From Deltaproteobacteria bacterium (GTDB lineage: Bacteria > Myxococcota_A > Polyangia > Haliangiales > Haliangiaceae): a stretch of 7,724 bases of DNA. The position numbers were made by a program, and so were the translations under genes. A model generated the notes under the pieces. It made no database searches. It had not been told where the DNA came from and worked only from the letters and a program-made list of their open reading frames with translations. Below are positions 1-6,200 of this stretch, piece by piece (positions within the stretch are counted from its first letter, which is position 1; every line of letters begins with the position of its first letter). The stretch is from contig JACCQV010000819.1 in NCBI GenBank assembly GCA_013813945.1, positions 1 through 7,724 of the forward strand. The letters run 5' to 3'.

Positions 1-214
1 CGTCGACCTCGTGCCCATCGAGCTCCGCGAGTGCGGCCTGCGCGCCTTCCGGCGTGGCCATCTCGACAAAGGCAAAGCCACGGGATCGGCCGGTTTCGCG
101 GTCCATGATGATGGACACGCTCGTCACCTCACGGCCGTTCGCCCCGAATGCTTCTCTGAGAGAGGCCTCGTTGGTGTTGTAATTCAGGTTGCCCACGTAG
201 AGCTTCGTTCCCAC
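1..214 (-). CDS. RRM-domain RNA-binding protein (5' part, runs off left edge)
   Basis: This is a single RNA-recognition-motif protein of the small bacterial type that binds single-stranded RNA in the cytoplasm. Such proteins are often linked to cold or stress adaptation. Seventy-one codons are visible on the minus strand and the C-terminus lies outside the window. RNP2 is LYVGNL at residues 5-10 and RNP1 is RGFAFVEM at residues 45-52. These give the usual three aromatic RNA-stacking residues Y6, F47 and F49. The fold order beta1 (RNP2), helix (EASLREAF), beta2 (VTSVSIIMD), beta3 (RNP1), helix (PEGAQAALAEL) fits one RRM. The GTG start at 214-212 is chosen because an AGGAG lies seven bases upstream and the protein then begins right before RNP2, as in family members. 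The gene is divergent from the DUF4331 run. RRM identity is sure; the exact biological role is not. Confidence 0.93.
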   Translation of the reverse strand, partial: MGTKLYVGNLNYNTNEASLREAFGANGREVTSVSIIMDRETGRSRGFAFVEMATPEGAQAALAELDGHEVD

Positions 215-221
215 GGACGGT

Positions 222-226
222 CTCCT
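222..226 (-). promoter_or_regulatory. Ribosome binding site of the RRM gene
   Basis: AGGAG on the minus strand, with seven bases before the GTG start codon. It decides the start of the RRM gene, whose first codon is not ATG. Confidence 0.75.
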
Positions 227-267
227 AGCCGATTCGATTCTTGATGACGACGGGATGCTTCAGATTC

Positions 268-290
268 GTGACAGGTGCCGTTCTGTGACA
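268..290 (+). repeat. Direct repeat GTGACA x2, 17-base period
   Basis: GTGACA occurs at 268-273 and again at 285-290, so the copies start 17 bases apart. Each matches the sigma-70 -35 consensus TTGACA at five of six positions. A TATCAC at 311-316 could be a -10 for the second copy, but the 20-base spacing is longer than usual. Equally, the pair could be a direct-repeat protein binding site or chance. Confidence 0.25.
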
Positions 291-350
291 CCCCACACGC
301 AGGTGGAGCCTATCACGCCCTCTGGGGGGCAGGTCACAAGTTAGATGCTC

Positions 351-380
351 GGAACTTCTCGCCCCCATCGAACGGGGCTA
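351..380 (+). promoter_or_regulatory. Candidate ECF/sigma-E-like promoter for the DUF4331 gene run
   Basis: GGAACTT at 351-357 is an exact match to the -35 element of RpoE-type extracytoplasmic-function sigma factors. GGGCTA at 375-380 is a possible -10, compared with GTCTA/GTCTGA-type elements. The spacer of 17 bases is one or two longer than is typical. The position is right: transcription would start around 387, just before the ribosome site at 394-400. An envelope-stress sigma factor would make sense for a run that begins with three exported proteins, but this is inference from one good half-element. Confidence 0.3.
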
Positions 381-388
381 GAGTTCGA
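361..388. repeat. Two overlapping inverted repeats upstream of the DUF4331 gene
   Basis: TCGAAC at 368-373 and GTTCGA at 383-388 form a perfect six-base inverted repeat with a nine-base spacer that contains the candidate -10. A second inverted repeat, GCCCC at 361-365 with GGGGC at 374-378, overlaps it. The two could not form as RNA stems at the same time. The first is shaped like a dimeric regulator's operator. Both are short enough that chance cannot be excluded. Confidence 0.35.
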
Positions 389-393
389 CCGTT

Positions 394-400
394 AGGGGGA
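394..400 (+). promoter_or_regulatory. Ribosome binding site deciding a TTG start
   Basis: AGGGGGA lies four bases before the TTG at 405. It supports this rare start codon. The next in-frame methionine is residue 41, beyond the signal peptide. Confidence 0.6.
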
Positions 401-404
401 CCAC

Positions 405-1172
405 TTGAAACAACTCGCCTTCCTCGGAGCCGGCGTCGCCGTAGGGTGTGCGCTCCTGCTCGCAGGGCGCGGCCATGCGGCGGACCATATCGACTCCGAC
501 ACGCTCGCCGCCGCACCGCTGGCGATGGGCGACATCAATGATGTGTACGCCTGGATGTCCTCCGACGGGAGCAAGGTCAACCTCGTGATGACCGTGTCCC
601 CCGCCGATCCCGGCGGCCGGTCCTTCGGTCCCGGCGTCCAGTATGTGTTTCACCTGACCAGCAAGGCGGGAGCGGCCGCAGATGTCGTGAACAAGCCGGC
701 GAGCGGCGTGACCACGACCGTGATCTGTACCTTCCCCTCCACCGCGATGGCCCAGTGCTGGGTCAACGGCGGGAGCGGCGTGAAGGACTACGTGTCCGGA
801 GACGCGAGCAACACGGCAGGCACGACCAGCAGCTCGGGCAAGCTTCGGCTGTTCGCCGGCCGGCGCTCCGATCCGTTCTTCTTCAACCTCCAGGGCTTCC
901 GCGCCGGGACCGCGCAGCTCAATACGTTCCGCGGCGCGGCGATCAGCAACCAAGCAAATTGCCCCCAGCTCTCGCCAACCAACGCCGGCATCGTGCGCAC
1001 CACGCTCGCGGCGACGCAGACCACCGCGACGACGCCGTGTCCCGCGAACCAGCCCGACTGCTTCGCCAACCTCAACGTGATGGCGCTCGTCGTCCAGGTC
1101 GACAAGTCGCTGGTCAACGCGCCGAACAACACCATCCTCAGCGTGTGGGGCTCGACCCACATGGTGCCGTGA
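405..1172 (+). CDS. Secreted DUF4331-like protein, N-terminal half only
   Basis: A 255-residue exported protein matching, by my recollection of the family, the N-terminal half of DUF4331, a family of unknown function. Residues 1-25 look like a Sec signal peptide (MKQ, hydrophobic core, GHA before the cut). The mature chain would begin ADHIDSD, the family's typical opening. Further family-like stretches are GDINDVYAWMSSDG (42-55), VQYVFHL (78-84), CW (118-119), YVSGDAS (129-135), LFAGRRSDPFFFNLQGF (149-165) and LSVWGSTH (245-252). Complete DUF4331 proteins continue past this point into a segment opening near RMGRP; here the chain stops, and that segment is in the next gene. Five cysteines remain in the mature chain (108, 118, 186, 212, 219). 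The start is TTG, set by a G-rich ribosome site. No catalytic motif is recognised. A lipoprotein reading at C15 is unlikely because the hydrophobic core continues past it. Confidence 0.78.
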   Translation: MKQLAFLGAGVAVGCALLLAGRGHAADHIDSDTLAAAPLAMGDINDVYAWMSSDGSKVNLVMTVSPADPGGRSFGPGVQYVFHLTSKAGAAADVVNKPASGVTTTVICTFPSTAMAQCWVNGGSGVKDYVSGDASNTAGTTSSSGKLRLFAGRRSDPFFFNLQGFRAGTAQLNTFRGAAISNQANCPQLSPTNAGIVRTTLAATQTTATTPCPANQPDCFANLNVMALVVQVDKSLVNAPNNTILSVWGSTHMVP

Positions 1173-1174
1173 TG
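1169..1174 (+). promoter_or_regulatory. Stop/start overlap, translational coupling site
   Basis: The bases GTGATG contain the stop of the first DUF4331 half (TGA 1170-1172) and the ATG of the second (1172-1174). An in-frame GTG at 1169 is an alternative start that would give a four-base overlap. No Shine-Dalgarno-like sequence lies in the 20 bases upstream, so the second gene is probably translated by ribosomes finishing the first. Confidence 0.6.
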
Positions 1175-1894
1175 GTGCGCCTCGCGCTCCTCGCCGCTTT
1201 CGTCGTCACCGCGGCGTGCGGTGGCGATGACGGCGCCGTCAGCGATGCGTCGCACGACGGACCCGAGCTCGACGCGCAGGGGTTTCCTCCGGCGCCCGCG
1301 CTCGGCGCACCGATCGATCGGATGGGGCGCCCGGCGATCAACACGGTGCTCAACTCCCTGTTCGAGCCGAACGCGACGAAGAAGGCCGCGAAGCGCGACG
1401 CGTACAATCACGCGATCGATCCGGACGGGTGGCCGATGGCCACGCTCGACAGCACGGCCGTCCCGGCGACACGCGTGCTCGGCGAGTTCTCGGCGTATCT
1501 CGGCATCCTCGACTCGGTCGACACCGGCCACCCCGACGTCCCGGGTGCGGCAGTGAACGGCTGCGGCAACGCGCCCGCCTACGCAGCGCCCGCCACCTCG
1601 GCGTCGTATGCCGCGCTCGCCGGCGTTCTCGCGGACGATCAGCTCTACGTCGACACCGCGCGCTCGCAGTGCGATCGCTATCTCGCGGTCGAGCTCAACG
1701 CGGTGCTGACGGTGCCGTACACGAGCTGCGGCGGGCGGACCCTCACCCACGACGTGATCGACTCGAGCTACTCGCTCCTGTTCGCGGGCGCCGGCGGGTT
1801 CAGCTCGGCACTCGCGCCACGGATCGGCGACGGTGCGGGCGCGCACACGGACGTGAACAACCTGATGTTCCCGTTCCTCGGCGCGCCGCACTGA
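1172..1894 (+). CDS. Lipoprotein carrying the DUF4331 C-terminal half
   Basis: A 240-residue predicted lipoprotein. Residues 1-15 (MVRLALLAAFVVTAA) are a short signal peptide ending in a TAAC lipobox with C16 as the lipidated residue. The following GGDDG suggests no inner-membrane retention. An acidic linker leads to APIDRMGRPAINT (46-58), which opens the C-terminal part of complete DUF4331 proteins. Other family-like stretches are AYNHAIDPDGW (77-87), LADDQLYVDT (153-162), CDRYLAVELNA (167-177), CGGRTLTHDVIDSSYSLL (186-203) and MFPFLGAP (232-239). Three cysteines follow the lipid anchor (131, 167, 186). The gene overlaps its partner by one base. Its own export signal and linker argue against a simple frameshift of one gene. 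The function of the domain is unknown. The lipobox has T at -3, which is less usual, so anchoring is likely but not certain. Confidence 0.78.
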   Translation: MVRLALLAAFVVTAACGGDDGAVSDASHDGPELDAQGFPPAPALGAPIDRMGRPAINTVLNSLFEPNATKKAAKRDAYNHAIDPDGWPMATLDSTAVPATRVLGEFSAYLGILDSVDTGHPDVPGAAVNGCGNAPAYAAPATSASYAALAGVLADDQLYVDTARSQCDRYLAVELNAVLTVPYTSCGGRTLTHDVIDSSYSLLFAGAGGFSSALAPRIGDGAGAHTDVNNLMFPFLGAPH

Positions 1895-1904
1895 GAGTCG
1901 CGGT

Positions 1905-1911
1905 GGAGAGG
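1905..1911 (+). promoter_or_regulatory. Ribosome binding site of the TPR lipoprotein gene
   Basis: GGAGAGG, six bases before the GTG at 1918. It favours this start over an in-frame GTG at 1903, which has only a weaker GAGAG before it. Confidence 0.55.
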
Positions 1912-1917
1912 CTTGGC

Positions 1918-3198
1918 GTGGAAGCGAGGCTCGTCGTCGCAACGCGGCTCGTCGTCGCAGCGACGCTCGTGGCGGTACTCGCGAGCGGCTGTCGCGGTGA
2001 CCATGCGGCCGCGCGCCGCGACGAGCCCGCGACCTCGCTACCCGCGACCACGCCGACGACGCCCGCACCCTCGATCGCCGCGCCACCGATCGCCGCGCCA
2101 CCGATCAGCTCGCTCATCGCCGCACTGCCGCAGAGCCCCGATGGGCCGCAGGAGCTGACCTCGCTCGACCTGCAGATCGAGCAGGCGCGACGCACGCAGG
2201 ACTCCGAAGCGTTGATCGAGGGCCTCGCGCGACGCGCGATGCTGCGCGGGCGACACGAGGACTATCGCGCGGCACTGGACCGCGCGCGCGCATTTTGGGC
2301 AGAGGACAAACACAACACGCGCGCCCTGGCGGCGCTGATCCGCATCCACACGCAGCTCCATGACTTCGACGAGGCCGAGCACCGGATCAACGATCTGAGG
2401 CCGCTGGCGAGTGATCGTTCGGACTGGACGGCGCTCGAGGCAACGGTCGCCGAGGCGCGCGGCAAGCCCGAGCTCGCGCGCGATCATCGCGAGCGTACTG
2501 CCAAGGTTCATCCGACGCCGACGAACCTGACCAGCCTCGCGGCGAACCTCGCGATGCGGGGCGAGCTGGACGGAGCGGTCGCGATGATCCCGCGTGCCGC
2601 GGCGGCGCTGCACGACCCGTCCCCCGTGCTGATCAGCTGGCTGCTCGTCCAGTGGGGGCGGCTGTACGTGCAAAAGGGCGAGCTGGCCGCGGCACGCGAG
2701 CTATTCGCCGAGGCGCACGAGCGACTGCCGGGATATGTGGATGCCACCGTCCAGCTCGCGACCACCCTTCGCGCGACCGGCGGCGATCCAGATGACGTCG
2801 TCGCGGCCGCGCTCGTCGCCGAGCCGCACCACCCCGAGCTACTCGCGCTCGCAGGCAGGGCGAAGGACGCGCACGCGGCGTGGGCCGTGTATCTGACGCC
2901 GCCACTCGAGCGAGCATTCGCGGATCATGCAGCACGGTTCTATCTGGGTCCGGGTGGGGACCCGGCGAGAGCCCTTGCACTCGCCACGACCAACGACCTG
3001 AATCGCCTCACGTTGGAAGCTCGCACGCTCCTCGTCGAAGCCGAGCTCGCGAACGGACTGGTCGATCCGGCGTGCAGGGACGCCCGGCGCCTCACCTCCG
3101 GGACTCGCGCCCAGCAATTTGTGGCCTGGCGCGCGTACACGGCATGCGGGCAGACCGCCGAGGCCACCCTGCTCGCGCAGACGCTCGGCATTCGATGA
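1918..3198 (+). CDS. TPR-repeat lipoprotein
   Basis: A 426-residue predicted lipoprotein of tetratricopeptide repeats, which normally serve as protein-protein docking surfaces. Residues 1-24 form a signal peptide ending in the lipobox LASGC, with C25 lipidated. Residues 32-65 are a Thr/Pro/Ala-rich tether. From about 95 to 305 there are helical pairs of TPR type: EGLARRAMLRGRHEDYRAAL (101-120), then LHDFDEAEHRI, LAMRGELDGAV, and the clearest at 239-270 (YVQKGELAAARELFAEAHE). The C-terminal part contains HAARFYLGPGGDPARALALA (337-356). I recall similar segments in TPR proteins found with DUF4331 genes, but could not check this. The start is GTG; using GTG at 1903 would add five residues. It follows the DUF4331 lipoprotein by 23 bases and is probably in the same operon. 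A role as anchor or assembly partner for the two DUF4331 halves is inference. Confidence 0.82.
   Translation: MEARLVVATRLVVAATLVAVLASGCRGDHAAARRDEPATSLPATTPTTPAPSIAAPPIAAPPISSLIAALPQSPDGPQELTSLDLQIEQARRTQDSEALIEGLARRAMLRGRHEDYRAALDRARAFWAEDKHNTRALAALIRIHTQLHDFDEAEHRINDLRPLASDRSDWTALEATVAEARGKPELARDHRERTAKVHPTPTNLTSLAANLAMRGELDGAVAMIPRAAAALHDPSPVLISWLLVQWGRLYVQKGELAAARELFAEAHERLPGYVDATVQLATTLRATGGDPDDVVAAALVAEPHHPELLALAGRAKDAHAAWAVYLTPPLERAFADHAARFYLGPGGDPARALALATTNDLNRLTLEARTLLVEAELANGLVDPACRDARRLTSGTRAQQFVAWRAYTACGQTAEATLLAQTLGIR
2073..2102 (+). repeat. 15-base tandem repeat x2 in the lipoprotein tether
   Basis: The unit GATCGCCGCGCCACC is present twice in perfect tandem. It encodes a doubled IAAPP motif in the Pro/Ala-rich tether after the lipobox. 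The multiple of three keeps the frame, so slippage could lengthen or shorten the tether by five residues at a time. Confidence 0.8.
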
Positions 3199-3247
3199 GC
3201 CGATCCGCCCGGCGTACCCAGCTTCTGCCGTATCCTCGGCGTGGGTC

Positions 3248-6200
3248 ATGGGACCGCTGCCGTATCCGCATCGCGCGACGTTCCTCGCCAGCACGCTTCA
3301 CGTGCCCGGCGAGCTCGACGGTGCGAAGCCGTACCTCGCGCGGCTGATCTCGCTGCTCGTCTACGACCAGCTGGTTCGTCACCGCGTGGTCACGCTGGGC
3401 GATCATGATGACGAGCGCCTGGTCGACGAACAGGGCGCGCTGCTCGACGCCCGTCACCCGCAAGTCGAGGACAGCATCGACTGGTTCTTCCGGGTGTCGC
3501 GCCGTCACGAAGTGTTGTTCTTCGAGCTGGCGCTGGACCCGCGGCGTGCGAGCGCTCCGATCTTGCGGTCGCGACGACCGTACGGCTCCGTCGAGGAGTG
3601 GGGCTCGACACCCGACCTCGCGCTGTCACAGCAGCTCGGGCAATGTCTCGCTGGCTGGCTGACGACGCGCAGGTTGCCGCTGATCCCGGGGTTCCCGCAG
3701 TTCACCGCCGAGGATCTGCGCACTGCGGCCGAGCGGCTCGCGAAGCTCGACGGTCTCCTCCGGCAAGGTTCGGTTCTCGGTCAGCTCGGTGCTCTGTCGC
3801 AGCCCACGCCGCGCCTGGCGATTCCGTTTCTGCGCGTGCTCGCCGAGCTTGCGCGCGAGGACGCACGAATGCTCGATGGTGCGATCCTGCGCCTCGATCC
3901 CACGCATCCGGTCGCGCGGCGCAACCGCTACGTTGCCGGGTTGCTCAGCGGCGATACGGAGCGTCGCGCGATCCTGCCGCTCGTCGAGGAAGCGGCCATG
4001 TACGCGAAGCCGCACCTCTCGATCTGGGGCGAGCCGTTTGCCCAGCAGCGCGTGCTCGAGAACATGGGTGTCCGGCACCAGGGCATCGCGGCCAGCCTGA
4101 TGCCTGCGAACCCGTACGCCTGCCACAACTACTCGTTGCAGCTCGCCGACCATTCGCGGAAAGAGGAGAGCTACCGCTGGGCGGATCGCGCCACCGTCGC
4201 CGCGCCCCAGTTCGGCGCCGCGCACCTCGATTGCGTACGACGCCTGCGCCAGGTCGGCCGCCCCGGCCAGGCGTTTGCCGAGGCGCAGTATCGCTGCCGC
4301 GAGATCCTCGACCGCTCCGCGAGCGGAAAGCTGGCGAGCGCGGACTGGCAGGCTCCACACCACGCCGCGCTGCTGATCGCCTTCGCCCACCTCGATGTCG
4401 GTCGGATCGCCGAGGCGATCGAGCTCGCCGACGATGCGATGTCGCGGTTGCCCGACGACGCACCGACACAGGAAGCCTTCAGCTGGGCCAGGAAGCGCAT
4501 CGCGCACTGGAAGAGCGACGCCGGTCTGCTCGCGCGCTCGTACGCCTGGGAAGGTCATCACCGCGGCGATCCCGGCCGCGTGATCGCCGGCCTCACGCGA
4601 GGGCGAATCACCGACGACGAAGATGCGGGTATGTTGATGGAGGCGCTGACCGCAACCGGCCGGTTCGATCACGCGCAGATCGCGTACTGGCAGCTCGCCG
4701 GCCTCGACGGCACCGGAGTGCTCGGCGACGGCAAGGCGCGACTGGTGGCGGCAAAGGCGCTGATCCTCACCGGCGACCTCGACGAGGCGCTCGATCAGAT
4801 CCAGATCGTGCAGCTGCGCCGCGGCCAGAGCCGGTTCGAGGCAGAGATCAACCGCGTGCTGCGGCTGGCAGCGACGCGGCCCGCATCCGAATGGGAGCGC
4901 GTGATCGAGCGCCGGCTCGAACGTGGTGCGATCCGGCTGGCGCAGCAAGCCGCACGCGACCTCGCCGACTTCGTGCCCGGACTCGACTCACTGATCGTCG
5001 CGCGCGCGCTCGGCGAGCGAACGAGGCTCGTGCTCGATCCACTGCTGATCGCAGACCTGGTGAGTGCGATGCCCGCTGCGGAGTCGACGTCATCGGCGAT
5101 CCTCGGTCGCCTGTCGTTCCCCAAGGACGACACGCTGCGCGCCGCGGATCAGCTGGCGCAGGAATGGTGGAGCGTGCTCGTTCCGCCAGCGCGTGACCGC
5201 GATGCGCACGCCGCGGGAGCGATGCTCGCGCTCGGAGTCTCGCTCGCGAATTACTTCGTCGCGGCCTCCGGTCCGCCATCGCCGATCGCCGGCGCGTACC
5301 GCCACATCGCTACCGAGGCGCTGCACCTCGTCCGCCGCTCGCGTTACCAGATCGAGGCCGGCGCGATCCAGGCACTGTTACGGATCTTCGATTCGCTCGG
5401 GGGAGCGCCCGAGTGGCTGCTCGATACCTGGCTCGTGCGCATCGAGCGCTGCCTCGATCTCGAGGCCGAGCACGGCGCGTACCTCGACGGAATGATCACC
5501 GGCATGCCGGTGGTCCAGCGGTTGCTGCGCGGTGACGAGCGCATTGGCTGGGAGCTGCGGCTCGCCCACGATCTCGCGGTCGACCCGACGCAGTACGAGC
5601 CTGCCGCGATGCTGTTCGCTCGCTGCGCGCGCGCCGTCGAAGCGGGGAGCGTTCCGCTCGCGTGGTCGGAGGCTGCGGCCGCGGGCGCTCCGACGCAGGC
5701 CGCGCTCGACGTGCACTGGGTCGCGGCGCTGAGTAACCCGACCTCGTGCGCGGCACCGTGGCTCCGTGTCGCCAACGGACTGTTCGTCTCGAAGCGGCCG
5801 CTCGACGGCTTCCACGCGGCATGCCACGCGTTGACCTCAGCCACGGTGCAGGAGCGCGCACCCGCCCTCGAGTCGCTCGCGGTGAACTGGCAGGCGCTCG
5901 GGATCCAGACCCCGCTCGACGGCAGTGCCGCGTTCGATGCGGGCCTGCTCGCGGCGTCCGAGGATCGCCTCGACCTCGCGATCGAGCACCTGCGATGGGC
6001 CGCTGCGACCGAGCCCGGCAATGCGCAGCGGGCACAGAGCCTCGCTGTCGCGCTCGGCCGCACAGGACGTGGGCTCGAGGCGATTCGCATCCTGTCGCGA
6101 CACGAACGCATCGATGCGCCGCGGCTGATCGGACGCGTGCTGCTCGACTCCGGTCGTGACGTCGATGCGGTCCCGATCCTGCGCTACGCATCGCGCCGGT

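Larger units (their letters stand above)
215..404. other. Divergent intergenic region
   Basis: These 190 bases separate the RRM gene from the rightward gene run and contain no supportable ORF of their own. They must hold the start signals for at least two transcription units. The half next to the RRM gene carries two GTGACA copies. The half next to the DUF4331 gene carries a GGAACTT element, two overlapping inverted repeats and a G-rich ribosome site. For the RRM gene the best minus-strand candidate is a weak TTGTGA element (complement of 334-339), but I find no good -10 to match, so I leave that promoter uncalled. Confidence 0.6.

Noticed and set aside
317..330. Terminator for the RRM or DUF4331 side (GCCC...GGGC)
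   Set aside because: The stem is only four base pairs, with no T-run on either strand. It also lies upstream of both divergent genes, where no terminator is expected.
284..338. CRP-like TGTGA/TCACA site
   Set aside because: TGTGAC (284-289) and GTCACA (333-338) are inverted but about 43 bases apart, whereas a CRP-type site needs about six.
378..1160. 260-residue minus-strand open frame opposite the first DUF4331 half
   Set aside because: Low-complexity G/R/H-rich translation, fully antisense to a gene with a signal peptide and family motifs.
1140..1300. The DUF4331 split as a simple frameshift error
   Set aside because: The second gene opens with a complete signal peptide, lipobox and acidic linker, which would make no sense as the interior of one chain. 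Only comparison with relatives could fully exclude it.
788..2101. 437-residue minus-strand open frame opposite both DUF4331 halves
   Set aside because: It is an arginine-rich shadow produced by high GC at third codon positions of the real plus-strand genes. It shows no recognisable motif and spans two unrelated plus-strand genes.
3216..3246. ACCCA/TGGGT inverted repeat before the giant TPR gene
   Set aside because: Five-base arms 21 bases apart in GC-rich DNA are expected by chance and have no T-run.
3119..3247. Upstream TTG start for the giant TPR gene
   Set aside because: It would overlap the TPR lipoprotein gene by 80 bases, and the added residues are R/P-rich junk of shadow type.
3626..4948. 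440-residue minus-strand frame, and a similar one at 5837-7060
   Set aside because: Antisense shadows of the giant TPR gene. The second also runs into the pyrD start, and neither has a recognisable domain.
3598..5196. 532-residue plus-strand frame inside the giant TPR gene
   Set aside because: Extremely arginine-rich translation in the wrong frame of a gene whose own frame gives TPR helices.
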